From positions 640 through 6,710 of the forward strand of contig QHTW01000078.1 of the NCBI GenBank assembly GCA_003220955.1: a stretch of DNA of 6,071 nt. Reading direction: 5' to 3'. Each line of letters starts with the position of its first letter. Positions within the stretch are counted from its first letter, which is position 1. Both the position numbers and the translations under genes were made by a program. Source of the DNA: Gemmatimonadota bacterium (GTDB lineage: Bacteria; Gemmatimonadota; Gemmatimonadetes; Gemmatimonadales; GWC2-71-9). Below are positions 1-5,862 of the stretch, one piece after another. Below the pieces are notes generated by a model, which was given only the letters and a program-made list of their open reading frames with translations, ran no database searches and had not been told where the DNA came from.

Positions 1-1
1 G

Positions 2-676
2 TGTGCCCGGGCCCCTAGCGCGGTCGGCGGCGGGCTGCGCTTTCTCGCGATCACCACCGGCGCGCGACACGCGTGCGCCCTGGCGGTCGATAGCACGGCG
101 TATTGCTGGGGCGACAACAGCGCGGGCCAGCTCGGCAACGGAACGGTGGCCGACACTGCGTTGCCGCTCGCGGTTTCCGGAGGTCTGAAGTTCAAGCTGT
201 TGACGTCGGGCTTCAGTCACACGTGCGGCCTGACGGCCGGCGGTGATGCGTACTGTTGGGGCGACAACACCTGGGGGCAGCTCGGCGAGACGGTCACGGG
301 CCAGGCCCTGCAACCGACAGCGGTCACCGGCGGTATCATCTTTCTGGCGTTGAGTGCGGGAGCGGAGCACACATGCGGTATCGGGACCGGCAACACGACG
401 CATTGTTGGGGAGAGGACGCAACCGGCCAGCTCGGCGCGGCGACCACCGAGACGTGCACGTCCGCGTCTCAGCGCACGATCGCGCCATGCAGTCACACCC
501 CGCTTCCTGTCAACACGACTCAGATCTTCGCCTCGATCTTTGCCGGTGGCCACCACACGTGCGCTATCACGACCGGTGGCAAAGCCTACTGCTGGGGCGA
601 CAACCGCAACGGCCAACTCGGTACCGGCAATACGAGCGGGAGCGACGTGCCGGTCCTCGTCGCGAATCAGCCATGA
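2..676 (+). CDS. RCC1-repeat beta-propeller protein, 3' part (5' end outside window)
   Basis: The frame is open from base 2 to a TGA at 674-676, giving 224 residues of a longer protein whose start lies upstream. It consists of four RCC1-type repeats, each with the pattern G..HTC (or HAC), then YCWGDN (HCWGED in the third), then GQLG. The four W-containing blocks begin at bases 101, 251, 401 and 587. RCC1 repeats are known to form the blades of a seven-bladed propeller. The paired cysteines of each repeat (HTC and YCW) are typical of exported bacterial versions and may form disulfides. The third repeat carries a 12-residue insertion with two more cysteines (residues 152 and 163). Such proteins are common and often multi-copy in Gemmatimonadota; binding partner and role are unknown. 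The stop overlaps the start of the lipoprotein gene that follows. Any signal peptide or further domains would lie outside the window. Confidence 0.9.
   Translation, partial: CARAPSAVGGGLRFLAITTGARHACALAVDSTAYCWGDNSAGQLGNGTVADTALPLAVSGGLKFKLLTSGFSHTCGLTAGGDAYCWGDNTWGQLGETVTGQALQPTAVTGGIIFLALSAGAEHTCGIGTGNTTHCWGEDATGQLGAATTETCTSASQRTIAPCSHTPLPVNTTQIFASIFAGGHHTCAITTGGKAYCWGDNRNGQLGTGNTSGSDVPVLVANQP
32..640 (+). repeat. Four tandem RCC1 repeat units (50-codon period, third unit 62 codons)
   Basis: The codons for [YH]CWG[DE][ND] start at 101, 251, 401 and 587. The spacings are 150, 150 and 186 bases, so the basic unit is exactly 50 codons and the third is 12 codons longer. Similarity is clear in protein and only local in DNA, mainly around the CWGDN and GQLG blocks, so these are old diverged repeats rather than recent duplications. 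Confidence 0.85.
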
Positions 677-1119
677 CCCGCGGCCTGGTGCGGGCGGCGC
701 TCCTGGTTTTCCTGATTCCCGTGTCAGCGTGCTTGACATACACGCCGATCGGGAATGTCACGCCCGCACGCGGTGCGGAGGTCGTTGCGACGATGGCGCC
801 GCTGGATGCGCGCGTCGGCGAAATCACGGTACACCGCGTGACCAACGTCCAAGGGCGCGTGGCGTTCGCGGATGCGGACTCGCTCGTGATCGCGGGCACG
901 CGCTTCACATCAGACGCGGGGACCGCATATCAGAGCATCGGCGACTTGGTGACGATTCCGCGCACGCAACTACTCGAGCTCAAACAAAAAAAAGTCTCGG
1001 GCTGGAAGACCGCGATCGCACTTGGCGCGAGTGGCGCCGCCGTCGCGGCGATCCTCGCTGGCGTCGGGCCCCTCTCAGGCTTCGGCAGCGGCGGCGGTCC
1101 GCCGAAGCCCCCGCCTTAG
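673..1119 (+). CDS. Small lipoprotein of unknown function
   Basis: The product is 148 residues. The N-terminus is a lipoprotein signal: basic MTRGLVR, a hydrophobic stretch to residue 17, then lipobox VSAC with the predicted lipidated cysteine at residue 20. Residues about 45-105 look like a small beta-rich domain, including GEITVHRV, GRVAFADADSLVIAG and GDLVTIPRTQLLEL. A Gly/Ala-rich hydrophobic stretch follows at about 113-134, with glycine-zipper-like spacing, and then a Gly/Pro-rich tail ending KPPP. Similar short lipoproteins of unknown role are familiar from Gemmatimonadota. The ATG overlaps the stop of the RCC1 gene (ATGA), and no Shine-Dalgarno is seen within 15 bases upstream, so translation probably depends on coupling to the upstream gene. 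The stop overlaps that of the convergent peptidase gene. A joint role with the RCC1 protein is only inferred from this arrangement. Confidence 0.8.
   Translation: MTRGLVRAALLVFLIPVSACLTYTPIGNVTPARGAEVVATMAPLDARVGEITVHRVTNVQGRVAFADADSLVIAGTRFTSDAGTAYQSIGDLVTIPRTQLLELKQKKVSGWKTAIALGASGAAVAAILAGVGPLSGFGSGGGPPKPPP
1078..1109. terminator. Perfect 9-bp stem-loop at convergent gene ends (possible terminator)
   Basis: GGCTTCGGC (1078-1086) is the exact reverse complement of GCCGAAGCC (1101-1109), with a 14-base loop. A competing hairpin, CGGCGG (1089-1094) with CCGCCG (1099-1104), overlaps it. The element lies inside the last codons of the lipoprotein gene, 7 bases before its stop. On the other strand it begins 6 bases past the peptidase stop. 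No T-tract follows on either strand, so a classical intrinsic terminator is not shown. The position suits a U-less terminator or 3'-end stabiliser, mainly for the minus-strand operon. The Gly/Pro codons of the lipoprotein tail could also produce such a repeat by chance. Confidence 0.4.
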
Positions 1120-2987
1120 CGTTTCCAGCTGTTGTTGTCCCGCGCGATGTCCGGATAGATCTTGCGCGGATCGATCACCACACTCGCCAACCGCTTTGCG
1201 GTAGCCACGCGATACGTGAAGCGACTGCCGAGATCCCACATCTCGACCGGCAGAGAACGCGTCTCGGTCGAATTGTCGGCGTAGCGTAGCTCTAGCGTGA
1301 CCGGCAGCACCATCTGACCGCGATTCGATAAATAAAGGAAAGCAGAGTCGGCGCTGGACCGTACCGAGTCGACTGCTTGGTCGAGCCGGGCCGTCGTGTA
1401 GATCCAGTTGCGCCAGAACCAATCGAGATCACGGCCAGTCAAGTTGCTCATCGTGCGAAAGAAGTCCGCGGGCTGCGGATGCTTGCCTTTCCAGCGGCGG
1501 ACGTACTCGCGGAACCCGCGATCGAATTCCTCCCGGCCGAGCACCGCCTCGCGCAGAATCGAGAGCATCAACGCCGGCTTCTGATATGCGGTCCAGTAGA
1601 GCTGCCGCACTTCATCCGGCTTCGTGATCATCGGCTGCTCGCTGCCGGGGATCGCCGTGGCGTCGTACGCGGCGAGGAGCTCGCGCCGCACGGTGTCAGC
1701 GTACGCGGTCCCCTTGAAAAACGCTTCGGCCGCGTCGTAGTCGGCGAAGGTGTTGAAGCCTTCGTCCATCCACGGATAGCGGCGCTCGTCGGAACCGACC
1801 TGCATGGGAAACCATTGATGGCCGAGCTCGTGCATGAGGACCCAGTACTGATCCTGCCGCTTCTGCAGCGAGGGACAGTAAATCACCATCGGGTACTCCA
1901 TGCCTTCGACGAGTCCCTCGACCGCGGATATTTGCGGCCACGGATACTGGCCGAGCGCGCCGGAGAAGTGCCGGAGCGTGGCGCGCACGATGGAATTCGC
2001 CTCTTCCCACGGAGTCGCGTCGGGATGATAAAACGTCTGGACGAGGATGCCGTCCCAGGTGCTGGCATCCCAGCGCAGTCCCGAGCCCCCCGCCCACGCG
2101 AAATCCCGCACGGCGCTCGCGGTGAACCGCCAGGTCTTCGTGCCGGGCACGGGTCGGGTCGCGTTCGCGATCGCTTCTTGGCGCGTGATGACTTGCGCGG
2201 TTTGCCCGGGCGAGGTGAACGCTCGCTCCAGCCGGCTGCGCTCCTGAGCAGAGCGCACCACGGACGGGTTGGCCAGCATGCCTGTCGCGGCGACGAGGAA
2301 TCCGGCAGGGACCGTCAGGCTCACGTCGAAATCGCCGTACTCGAGATAGAACTCGCCCGCGCCGAGGAAGGGCAGCGTGTTCCAGCCATGCACGTCGTCG
2401 TAGACGGCCATACGCGGGTACCACTGGCCCAGCTCGTAGAAGCGCGACCCGACGTGCCCCATGCGTCCCCCGCCATACGGCGGAATCGGGAAATGCCAGG
2501 CGACGTCGAATGTTACGCCGAGGTTGGGTGCGAGCGGCCGCGGCAGCTCGACGCGCATCATCGTGCCTAGGACTTTCGTCGTGAGCGGCCGTCCGTTCGC
2601 GGCAAAGCGATCGACCGTGATTCCGCCGACGAACCCCTTCGCGCTGAAATCGAAGACCACGCCGCCGGCGAACAGGAGCGGCGGCAGGTTCAGCACCCTG
2701 GAGATCGAGTTGGGGGGGGGGGCGAAGATGTTTTGATCGAGCTGCAACCAGACGTAGTTGAGCGTTTCCGGCGAGCGGTTGACGTAGTAGATCCGGCCGC
2801 TGCCGCGCAACACATTCGTCGCGGTGTCGAGCGTTGCCGCGAGTGTGTAGTCGGCGCGCTGTTGCCAGTAGCGCGGGCCCGGGCCTCCTGTGGCGCCGCG
2901 AACCGCCGTGGGACTCGGCAACGCCAGCTGCCGAAACGGCGATGAGTCGGAGACGGACTGTTGAAGCGCCAGCAGCAACAGGAACAT
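1116..2987 (-). CDS. M1-family zinc metallopeptidase (aminopeptidase N-like), exported
   Basis: The product is 623 residues. The zinc site is complete: HELGH at 386-390 and, 18 residues on, E409 (DEGFNTFADY), the HExxH-x18-E pattern of M1 (gluzincin) peptidases. GMEYP at 362-366 corresponds to the GxMEN-type exopeptidase motif, and Y468 (AYQKPALML) fits the transition-state tyrosine. Domains in order: a short hydrophobic leader (MFLLLLALQQ, no basic residue, so an atypical signal peptide), an N-terminal beta domain to about 250, the catalytic domain about 300-530 closing with DLDWFWRNWIYTT, and a beta-type C-terminal domain. The family removes N-terminal residues from peptides; periplasmic or surface location is inferred. 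AGGAG lies 6 bases before the ATG, and an in-frame TAG three codons upstream rules out an earlier start. This is the last gene of the VOC-GMC-peptidase operon. An 11-base C run encodes APPP at residues 89-92. Confidence 0.93.
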   Translation of the reverse strand: MFLLLLALQQSVSDSSPFRQLALPSPTAVRGATGGPGPRYWQQRADYTLAATLDTATNVLRGSGRIYYVNRSPETLNYVWLQLDQNIFAPPPNSISRVLNLPPLLFAGGVVFDFSAKGFVGGITVDRFAANGRPLTTKVLGTMMRVELPRPLAPNLGVTFDVAWHFPIPPYGGGRMGHVGSRFYELGQWYPRMAVYDDVHGWNTLPFLGAGEFYLEYGDFDVSLTVPAGFLVAATGMLANPSVVRSAQERSRLERAFTSPGQTAQVITRQEAIANATRPVPGTKTWRFTASAVRDFAWAGGSGLRWDASTWDGILVQTFYHPDATPWEEANSIVRATLRHFSGALGQYPWPQISAVEGLVEGMEYPMVIYCPSLQKRQDQYWVLMHELGHQWFPMQVGSDERRYPWMDEGFNTFADYDAAEAFFKGTAYADTVRRELLAAYDATAIPGSEQPMITKPDEVRQLYWTAYQKPALMLSILREAVLGREEFDRGFREYVRRWKGKHPQPADFFRTMSNLTGRDLDWFWRNWIYTTARLDQAVDSVRSSADSAFLYLSNRGQMVLPVTLELRYADNSTETRSLPVEMWDLGSRFTYRVATAKRLASVVIDPRKIYPDIARDNNSWKR

Positions 2988-2993
2988 GCGGTT

Positions 2994-2999
2994 CTCCTA
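2994..2999 (-). promoter_or_regulatory. Shine-Dalgarno of the peptidase gene fused to the GMC stop codon
   Basis: Read on the minus strand the bases are TAGGAG: the TAG is the stop of the GMC gene, and AGGAG is a strong ribosome binding site 6 bases ahead of the peptidase ATG. Ribosomes ending on the GMC gene stop directly on this site, which favours re-initiation and a linked output of the two proteins. Confidence 0.75.
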
Positions 3000-4883
3000 G
3001 TGAGTCGCGATTACACCTGCGGCACGATGCGCGATGGCCATCACGGTGAGCATGGGATTCACTCCGGACGCGCTCGGGAACGTGCTCGCGTCCACAACAT
3101 ACAGGCCACGTATACCCCACACCTGGTGTTCCGCATCCACCACCGAGGTCCGTGCGCTGGCGCCCATGTGGCACGACGCCATTTGATGGAAGGTGACGAG
3201 CAGTAGCTCGTTCGGCCCCCAGCCCGCGGCGTCCACTCGTTGAAGCCATTCCGCGCGCGCGCCCTTCGATCCGGGGCGATACGTCACCGTCCGAGCAAGA
3301 GGCGCCCAGATCTCGCGCGCGCCCGCGGCTTCGAGCACGCGGCGGAGATGCGCGCGATCGTAGCGAGACAGGCGGTAGTCGATGACGGCGACGCCATCGC
3401 GGTCGACGCGCACGCGGCCGCCGAAGCGGTCACGCAACAGGATGCCGACGAGGGCGGTTTTTGCCAATCTCGCCATTCGATCGCGATGTCCCGCCGCCGA
3501 TTCCCACGGCGCCGCGAGCGCCTGGAGCGACGGATGGAGCGGCGCCGTCTCGAACTTGAATCCATAACCCGCGTCCAAATCGGCGAACTGATCCGAGTAG
3601 TGAGCTTGGACGGTGCCCGTCCAGGGCCGCACGTCCTCATCCATGTCCGCGAAGACGGCCGTTGCGGGATGCAGCGCCAGATGTTGCCCGAGCGCCGGGA
3701 GCGTGACGCCGGAACGGAGCAGCAAGGCCGGCGAATGCACCGCGCCGGCCGCCACGACGACGGTCTTGGCGCGGACGCGCAGCGCATGGGCCCCCCCCGC
3801 AACCCGCGCCTCAATGCCGCTGGCCACGCCGCCTTCGATGATGACCCGGCGTACGTCACAGCCCACCACGATGCGCGCGCCCTGCGCAGCCGCGTCCTGG
3901 AGATAGGTGATCAGCGTGGACTGCTTCGCGCCACGGCGACATCCCATCCCGCAGTAGCCACAGGAATCGTCCTGGGAGCAGCCGCGTACGTCACGCGGCA
4001 GCAGTCCGTGGTGCCAGCGCAGCTGCGCGAGGCCGCGAATCAAGACCTGGTCACGCCCGGAGGGCTTGGCGTGATCGGTGTTGACGCCGAGGCGGCGCGC
4101 GACGGCGTCGAGGGCGCTCGTGAACTCAGCGCTGTCGAAATGGGGAAGGCGATGTTCGCGAGCCCACTCGCGGCGCACGCTGTCCGGCGTATGGAAGCTT
4201 GTCGTGTAATTGATTACGGTCCCGCCGCCGAGCGTCGATCCCTGCAGTACGACGAGCCCGAGGTCACCGGTCGCCAGCAGGCCACCGGCGTCGTACATCG
4301 TTTCGAGCGCTTCACCCTCCTGGTGCGTGAAATCCGCTTCGTTGCAATAGCCGCCCTTCTCGAGCACGATGACGTCCTTCCCGGCCGCCGTGAGCTCCGC
4401 TGCCACCACACCTCCGCCGGCTCCGGAGCCGATCACGACAACGTCGCAATGCAGAGTTGCGTCAGTCGAGATCGCGAGAGGCCGGATCGGTTTCGGCGTA
4501 TTCGGCGCAGGGCTCAACGGACCCGGATACCCAATGGCGCGCGCAACTCCCGGCGTGGTGTAGTGCGTGACCGTCGTGAGCCGCTTCAGGGCCTGAAAGG
4601 CTTTGCGCCGCTGCAGCAGGTGGCTGGTCGCCCAGCCGCGCAAGCAGCGCTCGCGTTCGTCAGGGGACATGCGCGTGAAAGACCTTGGGACGCCGCTGAG
4701 GAGCAGATTGATGGCCGCGACGTCGAGCAACCGTAGCAACCGATCGAGCTCGGCACGATCGGCCGGCCGGGGCAGGGAAGCGATCTTGTGACCGACGCGA
4801 TCGCCGAGATCCGCCGCGCCGTCGGTTACGAACGTGGCCGCGACCGCACGCAGCACCTTCTGCGCGGCGGGCGAAAGACTCAA
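2997..4883 (-). CDS. GMC-family FAD oxidoreductase, long-chain alcohol oxidase-like
   Basis: The product is 628 residues. The FAD dinucleotide motif GSGAGGG is at 152-158, with the ribose-binding acidic residue at E175 (VLEKGG). LGGGTVIN (218-225) and the GMC signature 2-like GAVHSPALLLRSGV (380-393) follow. The C-terminal domain has HQMASCHMG with catalytic H566, and SGVNPMLTVMAIAHR with the partner N609. GMC enzymes oxidise alcohols, passing electrons to O2 or another acceptor. A cysteine cluster (C302, C308, C311, C315) followed by RRGAKQST recalls long-chain fatty alcohol oxidases, so that is the favoured subtype; the substrate is unproven. About 140 N-terminal residues precede the FAD fold; residues 3-105 resemble the gluconate 2-dehydrogenase subunit 3 type domain. 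No signal peptide is seen. The start is TTG, overlapping the VOC stop (TTGA), with no clear Shine-Dalgarno; a GTG at codon 10 is the alternative. The next gene starts 9 bases after the stop. Confidence 0.9.
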   Translation of the reverse strand: MSLSPAAQKVLRAVAATFVTDGAADLGDRVGHKIASLPRPADRAELDRLLRLLDVAAINLLLSGVPRSFTRMSPDERERCLRGWATSHLLQRRKAFQALKRLTTVTHYTTPGVARAIGYPGPLSPAPNTPKPIRPLAISTDATLHCDVVVIGSGAGGGVVAAELTAAGKDVIVLEKGGYCNEADFTHQEGEALETMYDAGGLLATGDLGLVVLQGSTLGGGTVINYTTSFHTPDSVRREWAREHRLPHFDSAEFTSALDAVARRLGVNTDHAKPSGRDQVLIRGLAQLRWHHGLLPRDVRGCSQDDSCGYCGMGCRRGAKQSTLITYLQDAAAQGARIVVGCDVRRVIIEGGVASGIEARVAGGAHALRVRAKTVVVAAGAVHSPALLLRSGVTLPALGQHLALHPATAVFADMDEDVRPWTGTVQAHYSDQFADLDAGYGFKFETAPLHPSLQALAAPWESAAGHRDRMARLAKTALVGILLRDRFGGRVRVDRDGVAVIDYRLSRYDRAHLRRVLEAAGAREIWAPLARTVTYRPGSKGARAEWLQRVDAAGWGPNELLLVTFHQMASCHMGASARTSVVDAEHQVWGIRGLYVVDASTFPSASGVNPMLTVMAIAHRAAGVIATH

Positions 4884-5314
4884 CGCGCTTGTACGAAGGT
4901 AAACTTGAACCCGTCGGGGTCGCTGATCATAAAGAGGCGGTCACCCCACGGCATATCCTGCGGTTCCTGATCCAGCACGCCGCCCCGCGCCTTGATTTCC
5001 GCGGCCAACCGATCGAGATCCTGCGCCGTGTGACACCAGACCCGCGTTCCTATCCCCTTCTGGCGATCGCGACCCTTTTTGAAATCGTCCTGGCCCAGCA
5101 TGAAGGTCACGGCGCCCGCATGAATCTCGCAGCCCGCGAGTTCACCGTTCTCGCGCCATTCATCGCCGATGACGAAGCCCAACACGTCGCGATAGAACGC
5201 CATACTGCGCCGGAGGTCGGTGGCCGTGAACGACGGCGTGAGCTTGCGGAGGCGCAGCGTCTCCGGCTGGCGTCGCGGCCGGGGGCGCTCTTTGGGACGC
5301 TTCTTGGTGGCCAT
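4880..5314 (-). CDS. VOC-superfamily (glyoxalase/bleomycin-resistance-like) protein
   Basis: The product is 144 residues. Residues 25-142 form a typical two-module VOC fold: SFTATDLRRSMAFYRDVLGF in the first module, and VWCHTAQDLDRLAAEIKARG plus SDPDGFKFTFVQ in the second. The superfamily includes glyoxalase I, extradiol dioxygenases and drug-binding resistance proteins. The usual metal ligands are not visible: there is no His at the first strand, and the Glu expected in DPxGxxxE is T139. A binding or non-metal role is therefore as likely as catalysis. The first 24 residues are a Lys/Arg/Pro-rich tail, probably disordered. The ATG is preceded by GGGAG (5324-5328) at 9 bases. It is the first gene of the operon, overlaps the GMC gene by 4 bases and diverges from the osmC-like gene. 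Whether it acts on a GMC product is unknown. Confidence 0.85.
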   Translation of the reverse strand: MATKKRPKERPRPRRQPETLRLRKLTPSFTATDLRRSMAFYRDVLGFVIGDEWRENGELAGCEIHAGAVTFMLGQDDFKKGRDRQKGIGTRVWCHTAQDLDRLAAEIKARGGVLDQEPQDMPWGDRLFMISDPDGFKFTFVQAR

Positions 5315-5416
5315 GCCGATTAGCTCCCAAAAGTCAGGGTCTCAAAGCGTAGCGAACCAAGCGACGTCTCGCCAGATTCCCCGAGTCGTTCACCCTACAG
5401 CCAACCGGAGACCGTG
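5315..5416. promoter_or_regulatory. Divergent intergenic region between VOC operon and osmC
   Basis: These 102 bases separate two genes reading away from each other and must carry the start signals for both sides unless promoters lie inside the genes. Only the ribosome binding sites are clear: GGGAG for the VOC gene (5324-5328, minus strand) and GGAG for osmC (5407-5410). I found no -35/-10 pair close to consensus on either strand. A GACGTC palindrome at 5362-5367 and a GGTCTC/GAGACC pair at 5338-5343 and 5408-5413 are too short to call as operators. Confidence 0.5.
5407..5410 (+). promoter_or_regulatory. Ribosome binding site deciding the osmC start
   Basis: GGAG ends 6 bases before the ATG at 5417 but only 3 bases before the in-frame GTG at 5414. 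The spacing favours ATG 5417 as the start. Confidence 0.65.
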
Positions 5417-5845
5417 ATGGCGACCAGCAATGCCGTAGCGACGTGGGAAGGCAAGCTCAGAGACGGAAAGGGAAACTTTAAGGGCCAGAGCGGAGCCTTC
5501 AGCGGGGCATTCAGCTTCGGCACCCGGTTCGAGGGGAAGAAAGGCAGCAACCCGGAAGAGCTGATCGCGGCAGCGCACGCCGGCTGCTTCAGCATGGCGC
5601 TCTCATCGGCGCTCGAGAAGGCCGGCCACCCGGCGACCCGGATCGAGACGCGCGCGGCCGTCACGCTCGAGATGGTCGACGGCTCGCCCAAGATCACCAA
5701 GAGCGTGCTCGACGTGCGCGGCAAGGTCGATGGAATCGATCAGGCCGCGTTCCAACAGGCCGCGGAAGGGGCGAAGAAGAACTGCCCGGTGTCGAAAGCG
5801 CTGCAGGGCAACGTCGACATCACGATGGACGCGAAGCTCGTCTGA
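5417..5845 (+). CDS. osmC: OsmC-family peroxiredoxin (organic hydroperoxide reductase)
   Basis: The product is 142 residues from ATG 5417, the usual length for OsmC (about 143 in E. coli). Diagnostic blocks in order: WEGKLRDGKG near the N-terminus; TRFEGKKGSNPEELIAAAHAG with R37 and the conserved glutamates of NPEE; peroxidatic C57 (HAGCFSMAL); resolving C123 (KKNCPVSKAL). The ending resembles E. coli OsmC. Known members are cytosolic homodimers that reduce organic and inorganic hydroperoxides with the cysteine pair, often induced by osmotic or oxidative stress; both cysteines are present, so the enzyme should be active. The GTG one codon upstream is too close to the GGAG site to be preferred. 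The gene is divergent from the VOC-GMC-peptidase operon and probably co-transcribed with the small nuclease gene 17 bases downstream. An Ohr-type member is less likely, given the TRFEGKKGSNPEEL block. Confidence 0.92.
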   Translation: MATSNAVATWEGKLRDGKGNFKGQSGAFSGAFSFGTRFEGKKGSNPEELIAAAHAGCFSMALSSALEKAGHPATRIETRAAVTLEMVDGSPKITKSVLDVRGKVDGIDQAAFQQAAEGAKKNCPVSKALQGNVDITMDAKLV

Positions 5846-5849
5846 CGAG
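5837..5849 (+). other. Small inverted repeat over the osmC stop codon
   Basis: CTCGTC (5837-5842) and GACGAG (5844-5849) are perfect complements around a single T. As RNA this gives at most a 5-bp stem with a CTG loop. It spans the TGA of osmC, and its right arm contains the only purine-rich stretch (GAGAG) ahead of the next gene's ATG. It is too short for a convincing terminator; an effect on re-initiation is conceivable. Confidence 0.3.
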
Positions 5850-5862
5850 AGCCAAGCGCTGG

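Noticed and set aside
986..993. Run of eight A in the lipoprotein gene as a programmed frameshift site
   Set aside because: The 0-frame reading (CAA AAA AAA G) could slip, but no downstream stimulator is evident, and the shifted frame gives only an Arg-rich tail running into the opposite gene.
354..1289. 311-codon + strand frame across the RCC1 and lipoprotein genes
   Set aside because: It is an Arg-rich shadow frame that crosses two better-supported genes and runs into the convergent one.
1377..2570. Long + strand open frame (397 codons) opposite the peptidase gene
   Set aside because: Same reason: low-complexity, basic translation mirroring a well-supported M1 peptidase gene.
1696..3249. 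517-codon minus-strand frame overlapping the peptidase gene in another frame
   Set aside because: It straddles the junction of two real genes and its translation is Arg-rich with no domain signature. It matters only as the frame entered if the C tract gained a base.
3791..3798. Run of eight C (+ strand) inside the GMC gene as a phase-variation tract
   Set aside because: Eight bases coding for A-G-G-A is not unusual in such GC-rich DNA, and the frame is intact.
3240..4736. Long + strand open frame (498 codons) opposite the GMC gene
   Set aside because: It is rich in Arg/Ala with no recognisable motif, and the opposite strand codes a full GMC enzyme. Long antisense frames are usual in GC-rich genes.
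5338..5413. GGTCTC/GAGACC inverted pair in the divergent region as an operator
   Set aside because: Six-base arms 64 bases apart, one overlapping the osmC ribosome binding site, are expected by chance.
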